Positions 45,106-52,747 of a DNA stretch of 64,000 bases are shown here, piece after piece; the first letter of the stretch is position 1; the number at the start of each line of letters is the position of its first letter. Both the position numbers and the translations under genes were made by a program. The notes under the pieces were generated by a model. It worked only from the letters and a program-made list of their open reading frames with translations. It was not told the DNA's origin and ran no database searches. This DNA comes from Nitrospira sp. ST-bin5 (GTDB taxonomy: Bacteria; Nitrospirota; Nitrospiria; Nitrospirales; Nitrospiraceae): assembly GCA_002083555.1 (NCBI GenBank), contig MSXN01000007.1, forward strand, positions 62,001 to 126,000, read 5' to 3'.

Positions 45106-45708
45106 ATGGCGTTGAAATACTTGGAGCTGGCGATGACGGATGCCGTACATCGCGCACAGACGCAGTACTACGGAAGGGCCGTGAACATCCCAGGGGCGCC
45201 CGAACGAGATCCATTAGGTCAAGACGAGGCTGAGTTTATTGCAGAGCGTGACAGCTTCTATCTGGGTTCGATCAGCGAAACCGGATGGCCCTACATTCAG
45301 CATCGTGGTGGGCCCAAGGGGTTCTTGCGAGTGGTCAACGAGACGACACTGGCCTTCGCCGACTACAAGGGTAATCGCCAGCTGCTGACAACCGGCAACG
45401 TTTCGGTGAACGATCGTGTGGCGCTGTTTCTCATGGACTACCAGAACCGAGCACGCTTGAAGATTCTGGGTCAGGCCCGAGTCGAGGATGCTCGCGCCCA
45501 TCCAGAACTCGTCGCGCAGCTCGCTGATCCAAAGATGCGATCTTCAGTGGAGAGGTTGGTGTTCATTGACGTCGTCTCGTTTGATTGGAACTGCCCAAAG
45601 TACATCACGCCACGGTATTCGGCGGAAGAGGTCGAGGCGTATGTGGGTCCGCTCAAGAGCCGGATCGCCGAGCTCGAATCCCAACTGAATACCACAAAAG
45701 TATCATGA
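45106..45708 (+). CDS. Pyridoxamine 5'-phosphate oxidase-family flavin-binding protein
   Basis: A 200-residue split-barrel protein expected to bind FMN. Family features include FYLGSISETGWPYIQHRGGP near residues 48-67, the RLKILGQARVED strand and a C-terminal CPKYITPRY. ATG 45106 has AGGGAG about 10 bases upstream; a longer frame exists. The long frame before it (from 45058) is not supported. Such proteins reduce or bind diverse cofactors, so a pyridoxine role is not implied. Confidence 0.85.
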   Translation: MALKYLELAMTDAVHRAQTQYYGRAVNIPGAPERDPLGQDEAEFIAERDSFYLGSISETGWPYIQHRGGPKGFLRVVNETTLAFADYKGNRQLLTTGNVSVNDRVALFLMDYQNRARLKILGQARVEDARAHPELVAQLADPKMRSSVERLVFIDVVSFDWNCPKYITPRYSAEEVEAYVGPLKSRIAELESQLNTTKVS

Positions 45709-45753
45709 CATTCGCAACGGGAACGTTCTGTTTCTATCGAAGGAGTTGAAACC

Positions 45754-46419
45754 ATGAAGGTCGCACAGATATGGCGATATCCGGTGAAGTCGATGGCCGG
45801 TGAGCAGATAGATCACGCGCGCATCGGGCCACTCGGCATCGAGGGAGACCGCGTCGTGCATGTGGAGAATGAGGATGGTCATGTCATCACGTCCAGAACA
45901 CACCATCGGCTACTCGGTCACCATGCCACGCTTAATGAATCCGGCGAGCCTATGGTTGATGGCCTGTTATGGAGCGATCCCAAAGTCCGCGAGGATGTTG
46001 TGGATATTGTGGGCCAAGGAGCCAAGCTGGTACGCGATGATTCTAGCGATCGTTTTGACGTGCTGCCCATGTTGGTGGCGACGGACGGAGCGATTGCGGT
46101 GTTCGGGCGTGACGGCCGGCGCCTCAGACCGAATCTGGTCATCGGCGGGGTCGATGGCATGGCTGAGCGCTCGTGGCTTGGGCAGTGCCTGCACATCGGA
46201 GAGGTCATCATCGGGATACAGGACCTCCGTGGGCGCTGCATCATGACGACGTTCGACCCCGACAGCCTGAAGCAGGACCGTCAGGTTCTCACAGACATTG
46301 TGCGGAGATTTGAGGGCACGCTCGCTTTGAATTGCTTTGTGATCCGGGGTGGAGACATTCGAGTCGGCGACACAGTTGAGCTGGCCCGACACCGTGAATG
46401 CGAGGCTGTCCGCGCTTAG
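45754..46419 (+). CDS. MOSC-domain protein (molybdenum cofactor sulfurase C-terminal type)
   Basis: A 221-residue protein with an N-terminal MOSC_N beta-barrel (MKVAQIWRYPVKSMAGE) and a MOSC domain ending in LALNCFVIRGGDIRVGDTVEL. The Cys in LRGRCIMTTFDPDSL matches the molybdenum-ligand Cys of YcbX/mARC proteins, which reduce N-hydroxylated compounds, although only the C-terminal half is comparable. AAGGAGTTGAAACC precedes the ATG. It is 45 bases after the flavin-binding gene, an FMN/Mo pairing. Confidence 0.85.
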   Translation: MKVAQIWRYPVKSMAGEQIDHARIGPLGIEGDRVVHVENEDGHVITSRTHHRLLGHHATLNESGEPMVDGLLWSDPKVREDVVDIVGQGAKLVRDDSSDRFDVLPMLVATDGAIAVFGRDGRRLRPNLVIGGVDGMAERSWLGQCLHIGEVIIGIQDLRGRCIMTTFDPDSLKQDRQVLTDIVRRFEGTLALNCFVIRGGDIRVGDTVELARHRECEAVRA

Positions 46420-46506
46420 AGAGACCAACTAGTTTTGCCATCACTTGCGTGGGAGTTTCGGGCTTTCACATTTTAAACGCCGCAAGGCCTAGAGGGAGGA
46501 ATTGAT

Positions 46507-46866
46507 ATGAGCAAGCAGGTACAGGACACATTGCAAGATATGCTGGGTATTCTGAAGAAGGGGCACATGACCGAAGGTCAGAAGATCTACTTTGCGGATT
46601 CGGTCGTCACGCAGGAAGGCAATCAGCCGCCCATCGTGGGCAAACAAGCCTCCATTGAAAGACTGGACAAATTCAGGGATACGATCGGAGTGGCCGCCTT
46701 TGTCAGCTATGCCATCGGCGATGTAGCCGTCACGGGAGACAGCAGTTTCTATGACGCGGTGCTGACATTGAAATTGAAGAACGGGGAAACCATCAGTCTC
46801 GAACAAGTCGTCAAGACTGACTGGCGGGACGGCAAGATTGTAAAGGAGCGCTACTATCACGGCTAA
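46507..46866 (+). CDS. SnoaL/NTF2-like protein
   Basis: A 119-residue single cone-fold protein. The pattern (helices to residue 50, then GVAAFVSYAIGDVAVTGDSS and two strands ending TISLEQVVKTDWRDGKIVKE) matches small SnoaL-like domains. Catalytic residues are not obvious. It belongs to the sigma-54 gene set, with GGGAGGAATTGAT before the ATG. Confidence 0.7.
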   Translation: MSKQVQDTLQDMLGILKKGHMTEGQKIYFADSVVTQEGNQPPIVGKQASIERLDKFRDTIGVAAFVSYAIGDVAVTGDSSFYDAVLTLKLKNGETISLEQVVKTDWRDGKIVKERYYHG

Positions 46867-47009
46867 TCACTTGTGAGATGGTGTAGCCGCAGGCGGCCAA
46901 TGCTATTCGCTTCCGCATTGATTGCGACGTCGGTAGCAACTAGTATCGATCACAAGAAGTGGAACATTCGTCTGAACAACAAGCTGGTTGTCGATAGAAG
47001 GAGGGATCT

Positions 47010-48254
47010 ATGACCGAGTTTTCACGCAGACGTTTCTTGCAACTGTCCGCAGCGACCGGTGGCGCCTTATTGTTTGGGGATGTGATCGGACAAGCGCTGG
47101 GACTTACGGAAAAGACGAGTTTCGCCTCCTCCGGTGAGCCGATCAAGATCGGCATCCTCGATCCTTTGTCGAGTGCTTACAAGACGTCGTCGATTCATGA
47201 TGTCCATGGCGCCAACGTGGCAGTGGATCTTTTCAATAAACGTGGTGGTGTGCTGGGCCGGCCGGTCGTCATCCTCGAAGCGGATGATGCGTCGAATCCG
47301 GAGACTGCCGTGAAGGTGGCGACGAAGTTCATCAAAGAAGACCGGGTTGATGTGCTGATGGGAACCTTCAACGCAGACTGTGCGTTGGTCATATCAGAAT
47401 TGGCGAAGAAAGAAAACAAACTGTTCATGGTGACGGGGTCTCATCTTCCCGAGTTGAGCGGTGCTGCCTGCAACTCCCATACGTTTGTGTTCATGCCCCA
47501 CGCGAGAATGCTGGCGCACGCGGTGGTGCCGCATCTGGTGAAGGCCTACGGGACTCGGTGGTACATGATTACGACGAATACGCTGGATGGGAAAGCCGCC
47601 GCGCAGGCCATGGCTGAGGCGGCAGAGGCGCATAAGGTGGAGTTGGTCGGCGAAGCCTTGATGCCTTTTGGATCCACAGACTTTGTGTCAGCCCTCAGCG
47701 CGGCCAAAGCCAAGGAGCCAACGGCGATCATCCTCAATCTCTACGGGTGGGATCTCGTGCATGCCTTGAAGGGCTACGCCAAGCTGGAGTTGGCGAAGGA
47801 AAAGATTGGCGTTGGCGGGATGATCAGCGGTGAACAGATTGGGCGCCCGCTCGGCTATGCCAGCAATGCAGGAATCTGGGCTCTCATCTGGGACCCCAAG
47901 ATCAATACCGAGAGCTCAAAGCGATTCATCCAAGGCGTGATTGACAAGTACAACCATACGCCAACCTCCCGGTGCTATTTGGGGTATGCCGCAATGACGC
48001 AAATTCTTGAAGCTATACAGCGGGCTGGTTCAACCGAGACGGCCGCATTGATTAAAGCGTTAGAAGGGCATGAGTTTGATGGATTGAAAGAAGGGAAATC
48101 TGTGTTTCGCGCGACAGATCATCAACATGTTCAGGATGTCTTGGTGGGGGAAGCCTTTGGAAAAGAACTGGGGCTAGGCCATTACAAGATTCTCGCAACG
48201 GTGCCGGGCCTCGCGAATATTGGAGCGGCGGACCAGCAGCACTGCAAATTGTAA
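47010..48254 (+). CDS. Tat-exported ABC-transporter substrate-binding protein (urea/amide/branched-chain type)
   Basis: A 414-residue type I periplasmic binding protein. The Tat signal peptide has SRRRFLQL (twin Arg at residues 6-8), then a hydrophobic stretch and cleavage near residues 35-40. The mature protein begins IKIGILDPLSS, has ALAVSELAKKE-like hinge parts and resembles UrtA/FmdD or AmiC-type ligand binders. No permease or ATPase genes follow, so it is an orphan SBP; the ligand is unknown. It ends the sigma-54 set, 143 bases after the SnoaL-like gene, and a strong hairpin follows. Confidence 0.85.
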   Translation: MTEFSRRRFLQLSAATGGALLFGDVIGQALGLTEKTSFASSGEPIKIGILDPLSSAYKTSSIHDVHGANVAVDLFNKRGGVLGRPVVILEADDASNPETAVKVATKFIKEDRVDVLMGTFNADCALVISELAKKENKLFMVTGSHLPELSGAACNSHTFVFMPHARMLAHAVVPHLVKAYGTRWYMITTNTLDGKAAAQAMAEAAEAHKVELVGEALMPFGSTDFVSALSAAKAKEPTAIILNLYGWDLVHALKGYAKLELAKEKIGVGGMISGEQIGRPLGYASNAGIWALIWDPKINTESSKRFIQGVIDKYNHTPTSRCYLGYAAMTQILEAIQRAGSTETAALIKALEGHEFDGLKEGKSVFRATDHQHVQDVLVGEAFGKELGLGHYKILATVPGLANIGAADQQHCKL

Positions 48255-48350
48255 GGGCCCGACAGAGCCGAGGGATTCCCGTGTAAGGAGCTCATTTAGG
48301 TAGGTAGGACCGCGTTCGCGGCTACTTCTGTGTTGGATAGTGGGATGTGG

Positions 48351-48397
48351 TGAGGGGGGCCGCGTCTCGCCTAGCGCGACATGCGGCCCCCCCCTCA
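48351..48397. terminator. Strong bidirectional hairpin terminator
   Basis: TGAGGGGGGCCGC at 48351 pairs with GCGGCCCCCCCCTCA near 48397 with a small internal mismatch and a short loop. It separates the plus-strand SBP gene from the minus-strand OmpA gene and could end both transcripts. Confidence 0.7.
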
Positions 48398-48412
48398 GTG
48401 GAGATGAGTGAC

Positions 48413-49582
48413 TTACTTGGTGACGCGGATTTCGACCCGGCGGTTCTTTGCCCGGCCTGCGTCTGTCGTATTCGGACTCACGGGCTTGGTGTCGGCATAG
48501 CCGTGTGTCGTAGCCGCGCCCAAGCCACCTTCCGTCAGGGCTTTAGCCGCGTTGGCCGCCCGTGCTTCAGAGAGTTCCTTGTTGGTCGGAAACGTCTTTT
48601 TCAGCGAGCTCTTGATCGGCCGGTTGTCTGTATGGCCGTCCACCGCCACTTTATACTCAGGGAAGTCTTTGAGGATGGCACCAACCTGCTTCAGCGCATC
48701 GGCGCCCGCCGGTTTCAGTTGATCTTCTCCCGAGCCGAACAGATAGCCTGACGCCAGGTTGATGAGCAATCGCTCGTTATTCAGATCGACGGCGATCGTC
48801 TGCTTGTCGATCTGCGGCTTCAGGGCTCGGATCAAGCCGCGCTGCGCTTCTTTCAACTTCGCCATTTCAGAGGACAGGTCGCCACGGAGTCCCGCGAGTT
48901 CTTTGTCCCGATCCGCCAACATCTTCTCGAGTTCCGCGACGCGTTGTCTGCAGGCGGCAAGTTCGGCGGCCATCTTGTCTTTATCACCGGCGGCCCCGCC
49001 CATGGCGGCGAGCTGAGAGGTGAGGTCTGCGTTCCGCTGTTTGGCTGCGGCGAGTTCTGTGGCCAGTTTGTCTTTGTCTCCGGCTCCGGCTTGAAGCGCG
49101 GTGAGTTGTGACTGGGCTGCTGCGAGATCTGCTGCCAATTTATCTTTGTCGCCGCCTGCTGACGCCTGTGCGGCGGCCAACTGCCGTTCTAGCTCGGCCG
49201 TGCGGGCTTTCGATTGATTGAGGTCGCTTTGTGTGGAGAAGAGCTGGCTCGCGAGCTTCGAAGAGTCACCGGCGCTTGATCGGAGAGCGGCCAATTCCCG
49301 GTCACGATCAGCCAGTTGGCTTTCGAGCGCTCTTACACGGTCGCTGAGCACTCCGTTTTCTTTCTTGGCCGCGGCGAGCTCATCGGCGAGCCGCTGCCGT
49401 TCTTTTTCCAGCGCGGCGAGACGAGTGGCCATGTCTTTGGAGGCGTTGTCGGCATCCCACTGATTACGATGACGGTATTCATAGCCGCCGTCACAGCAGA
49501 TGGCGTTCCAATCAATCGCGGCGGCATTGCCTGCGATCGAGAGAAGGCCGAGCCCCAGAATGGATATGCAAATTGATTTCAT
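48413..49582 (-). CDS. OmpA-family outer-membrane-associated protein with coiled coil
   Basis: A 389-residue protein. Residues 1-23 are a signal peptide (MKSICISILGLGLLSIAGNA). Residues about 45-255 are a long heptad coiled coil of Ala, Leu, Lys, Glu and Asp, with repeated GDKDKLAAELA blocks. The C-terminal OmpA domain (275-389) has VAVDGHTDNRPIKSS, NKELSEARAANAAKAL and RAKNRRVEIRVTK. ATG 49582 has AAGGAG 6 bases upstream. It would link outer membrane and cell wall. Confidence 0.82.
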   Translation of the reverse strand: MKSICISILGLGLLSIAGNAAAIDWNAICCDGGYEYRHRNQWDADNASKDMATRLAALEKERQRLADELAAAKKENGVLSDRVRALESQLADRDRELAALRSSAGDSSKLASQLFSTQSDLNQSKARTAELERQLAAAQASAGGDKDKLAADLAAAQSQLTALQAGAGDKDKLATELAAAKQRNADLTSQLAAMGGAAGDKDKMAAELAACRQRVAELEKMLADRDKELAGLRGDLSSEMAKLKEAQRGLIRALKPQIDKQTIAVDLNNERLLINLASGYLFGSGEDQLKPAGADALKQVGAILKDFPEYKVAVDGHTDNRPIKSSLKKTFPTNKELSEARAANAAKALTEGGLGAATTHGYADTKPVSPNTTDAGRAKNRRVEIRVTK

Positions 49583-49638
49583 GCGTACTCCTTTTGTGTT
49601 GACGCGCTGCATGTGGACTTGTGGTTTGGGTCTGAGTG

Positions 49639-50052
49639 TTAGTGCTTGCCCTTGAGGGCGTCGCGAATCTCCATGAGCAGCTTTTCTTCATTTGTCGGGC
49701 CGGCCGGCGGCGCCGGAGGGGCTTCTTTCTTGAAGCGGTTCATCTGCTTCACCAGCAGAAAGATCACGAAGGCGAGGATGATGAAGTCGAAAGTGGCCTG
49801 CAGAAAGACCCCGTAGTTGATGGTGGGGGCTCCAGCTGCTTTGGCGGCGATCAGCGAGGGCTGCGGTGTGCCGGAGAGATTGATGAACAAGCTGGAGAAG
49901 TCCACCTTTCCCATCAGCAGTCCAAGGGGAGGCATCATCACATCGCTCACGAGCGATGACACGATTTTCCCGAACGCGCCGCCGATGATGACACCGATGG
50001 CCATATCGACGACGTTGCCCTTCATGGCGAACTCTTTAAATTCTTTTAACAT
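49639..50052 (-). CDS. mscL: Large-conductance mechanosensitive channel
   Basis: A 137-residue channel protecting cells from hypo-osmotic shock. It opens [20 protein letters not shown], with the pore-lining first helix [17 protein letters not shown], the second helix [15 protein letters not shown] and a cytoplasmic bundle ending [20 protein letters not shown] lies before the ATG. Length is typical. Confidence 0.95.
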   Translation of the reverse strand: MLKEFKEFAMKGNVVDMAIGVIIGGAFGKIVSSLVSDVMMPPLGLLMGKVDFSSLFINLSGTPQPSLIAAKAAGAPTINYGVFLQATFDFIILAFVIFLLVKQMNRFKKEAPPAPPAGPTNEEKLLMEIRDALKGKH

Positions 50053-50104
50053 CGTTTGTCCTCCTTAGAGGATGAGAGGGTGAGTTGCGTGCTGAGAGTG
50101 TACA

Positions 50105-51190
50105 CTATCGCTTCCTGGTCGTATCGAAGCTGTATCCGAGGGTGAACAGATACAGATTATCGGTGTCGCCGGTTCCTGGTGCCGGCCGACTGTTGTATCG
50201 TGTCGTCACTTGAAGGCCGCTCACGAACCCTTCCCAGATTTTGAATCGGACGCCGTTATCCATGGTGAGGAAGTAGTTCGAGGCGTTTTGCATCGAGGGG
50301 TAGAACTCGTTGTAGTGGTAAAAGGTGATGCGATCGTCAAACAGCGGCCAATTCCATTTCATCGAGACGCGGGCACGGAGACTTGACTGATCGTCCGCGA
50401 CCCGGAAGTCTTCATTGAAGAAGGACACGCCGGCTTCTGTATAGAAGGTCATGTCTTTGAAGATGCCGTTGAAATCTCCCCGTTCGATAAACTGATAGCC
50501 GGGACCGGATGACAGAGCGGTTCGCATCTTGAGGTCCTGGAAGCGGTCGTTCTCGAAGTAGGCCGAGGCAAACCAGTAAAAGCGTTTGGTGATGAAGAAG
50601 TCGAGCTTGATCGTCCCGCGGGCGTTCCGTGCAATGAGTGTATTGGCGTTGTCGCCGTAGACATAGCGTCCATTGATCGAAAGCCGGAGTTGTTCGCTGC
50701 GGGCGACGAAGTCTCCCAGCACGCTGGCGTTCTTGAGATGGCTGTTGCCGGTGGTCTGGGAGTAGCCTCCTGTGAGACTTCCCGAGTAAATGACCGGCGG
50801 CTGAACCAAGGGGTTCACGGAGCCGATGGCATCGAGCGGAACGGTGAGCGAGCCTTTGAGCGGTTCAGATTGGATATTCAGGTTGCCGTCTGCTCCGGCC
50901 GTTGCGGTTCCCACCAGCACACTGCCTTCTTTGAGATGAAACGGGATTGGATGGTTGACGGCGAGTTTGGCGACGTCGCTCCACTTCACCTTGATGAGAT
51001 TGTCAGGGCTGGATGGGGTTTTCATGACGAGCACGCCGCCTGCCATCTCGATGACTTCTCCATAGATGTTGCTGCCGTCCTTGAGGGTCACGACGTCGAG
51101 CGGGGGCGCGGGAGCATCGGCTGCCATTGCAGTGTCGACCCCGCAGAGTACGGCTGTAAAGATTGCCACTGCGGCGAACAGGTTCTTCAT
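50105..51190 (-). CDS. DUF481-family outer-membrane protein
   Basis: A 361-residue outer-membrane beta-barrel protein. A signal peptide (residues 1-24, ending DTAMA-A) leads to an N-terminal region with VVTLKDGSNIYGEVIEM and the YSGSLTGGYSQTTGNSHLKN motif of DUF481, then alternating beta strands to the final YSFDTTRKR. ATG at 51190 has AGGAGG upstream; it replaces a longer frame starting at 51262. The substrate or role is unknown. Confidence 0.8.
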   Translation of the reverse strand: MKNLFAAVAIFTAVLCGVDTAMAADAPAPPLDVVTLKDGSNIYGEVIEMAGGVLVMKTPSSPDNLIKVKWSDVAKLAVNHPIPFHLKEGSVLVGTATAGADGNLNIQSEPLKGSLTVPLDAIGSVNPLVQPPVIYSGSLTGGYSQTTGNSHLKNASVLGDFVARSEQLRLSINGRYVYGDNANTLIARNARGTIKLDFFITKRFYWFASAYFENDRFQDLKMRTALSSGPGYQFIERGDFNGIFKDMTFYTEAGVSFFNEDFRVADDQSSLRARVSMKWNWPLFDDRITFYHYNEFYPSMQNASNYFLTMDNGVRFKIWEGFVSGLQVTTRYNSRPAPGTGDTDNLYLFTLGYSFDTTRKR

Positions 51191-51417
51191 CTTTCCTCCT
51201 CTTGGTGTATGAAACGCGACATGAGCGTAGTGACTTGACGTCCTAAATAGCACTAGGGCCAATCGGCCCAGGATACAACGGGGTTGTATACCCGACTAAC
51301 CAGGGTTGTGCAACCCGGATCTCGTCATCAGGGTCTGTTCTTCAGGGGCGAAACATTGAGTCCTGGGATTTGAGTAATCCCGATGCCATGTATGTGTTCG
51401 TGAAATGTCCCGTTGTC

Positions 51418-51807
51418 TCATAGGTTGTTCTCATGATGGCTCAAGGCTCTCGCTTGTTTTGAGGCTATCTTGCCGGGAGGTTGACCAAGTGGCCCCATCG
51501 GAGCTTCGAGGATACCAGTGTGCGGACTGAGCGTGAGGCGAGAGCTCTTCGGAGTCACTCTCTTGATCGGGGCTGCACGATCACTACTGTGATTGAGAAT
51601 GCGACAGAGATTGCTAAAGAATTCGAGGAGGGCCCCAAGGATGCTCTCGCGGACCTTCCGTGACGATGCAGGCTGTAGGCGGACCCATTGATCTTCATGG
51701 CGCTGTAGTATGGATAGTGTATAGCCAGCCGCCTCTACTCCCTCCTCTGGGACCAGTAGAAACTCCTGACCATGTGGATCGACAACGAGGAGGCCCTTGG
51801 GGCGCAT
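51418..51807 (-). CDS. Small hypothetical protein downstream of a NarL-type regulator
   Basis: A 129-residue frame from ATG 51807 (AGAGGATAGG upstream). The first half looks like a small folded domain (MRPKGLLVVDPHGQEFLLVP), and the second half is basic with GILEAPMGPLGQPPG. It starts 5 bases after the regulator stop, so it may be coupled. The longer frame upstream to 52071 overlaps the regulator and is antisense-like. No family recognised. Confidence 0.45.
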   Translation of the reverse strand: MRPKGLLVVDPHGQEFLLVPEEGVEAAGYTLSILQRHEDQWVRLQPASSRKVRESILGALLEFFSNLCRILNHSSDRAAPIKRVTPKSSRLTLSPHTGILEAPMGPLGQPPGKIASKQARALSHHENNL

Positions 51808-51811
51808 TGAC

Positions 51812-52522
51812 CTATCCTCTTTCTCGCGTGGAGATGGCGTTCCCGTTGTGGGATTCGGAATGTTGGCTGAGCTGCGTGACGAAATAGTGAACCGCTTGGG
51901 TCCGTCGACTGACGCGTAGCTTCTTATAGAGCGTCGACAGGAGTTTAGTGATGGCGTTGGGGTGTTGCTTGAAAGAGGCGGCGATGTCTTTGTTCGTGGC
52001 TCCCTCAGCCAGCATCGAAAGAAGCCTCTGGTCGATCGGCGAAAGTCTCGGCGGGAGGACGGCTGGAGCATGCATGCCGGTGTCCTTTATCCAGGCGAGG
52101 ATGCGGGTCGTCTCCTTGGGCCCAAGAAGAGATCGCCCTGCGGCGATCGTCTTTATCGCGCGGAGGAGGTCCTTGGCCCCGACATCTTTGGTCAGGTACC
52201 CGTGCCCGCCGGCCATGACCGCGTTATAGAGGTCGCGGTTGTCGCAGTAGGCGGAGAAGAACAGGATCCGCATATGGGGGAAATCCGATAGAATGTCCCG
52301 GCAGGCATCTGGCCCAGTGCCATCAGGCAAGCGCATATCCATAATCACGACATCGGGCTTTGTGCGCTGGACTTCTTCAACGGCGCGGGCTCTGCTGCCG
52401 GCTTCGCCCACCACCTGAATCCCCCGATCCAATGTGAGGATGGCTCTGAGTCCCTCACGCGCGAAGGCCGAATCATCGACCGGGACGACTCGAATAGGAG
52501 GAGGTGTGCTGAGTCTTGGCAT
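51812..52522 (-). CDS. NarL-type response regulator
   Basis: A 236-residue regulator with a receiver (VVPVDDSAFAREGL, phosphoacceptor in DVVIMDMRLPDGTG, Lys in LTKDVG) and a LuxR-type helix-turn-helix near residues 160-220 (ATNKDIAASFKQHPNAITK, LYKKLRVSRR). The ATG at 52522 follows only a weak ribosome-binding site, and other in-frame starts lie upstream to 52603. It lies 225 bases downstream of the sigma-54 activator gene with three copies of TGTCTCA between. Its kinase partner is not adjacent. Confidence 0.82.
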   Translation of the reverse strand: MPRLSTPPPIRVVPVDDSAFAREGLRAILTLDRGIQVVGEAGSRARAVEEVQRTKPDVVIMDMRLPDGTGPDACRDILSDFPHMRILFFSAYCDNRDLYNAVMAGGHGYLTKDVGAKDLLRAIKTIAAGRSLLGPKETTRILAWIKDTGMHAPAVLPPRLSPIDQRLLSMLAEGATNKDIAASFKQHPNAITKLLSTLYKKLRVSRRTQAVHYFVTQLSQHSESHNGNAISTRERG

Positions 52523-52667
52523 GAGCAATGGGGATGCTATCGCGGGTGGACGTCTTGTGCGAACATTGTCTGCTTCTACCGGGTAACCATGGTCAAGGTT
52601 CATGCCATGGCCGATGGAGTTATTCTTATCGAATGGCGGGGGTGTTTTGGAGCATGTCGTTCATCGT

Positions 52668-52720
52668 GTCTCAGTCGAGCTGTAGCAGGAGACAGAGCTG
52701 TCTCATGGTGGGTGTCTCAC
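52668..52720. repeat. Three direct repeats TGTCTCA upstream of the NarL-type regulator gene
   Basis: TGTCTCA occurs at 52668-52674, 52700-52706 and 52714-52720, the latter two 14 bases apart. A hairpin GAGACA-gctc-TGTCTC overlaps the middle copy. Possible operator sites for a response regulator or activator, or part of a terminator after the sigma-54 gene. Confidence 0.35.
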
Positions 52721-52747
52721 AATGTGTGCGGGTGGATCGGAGGGATG

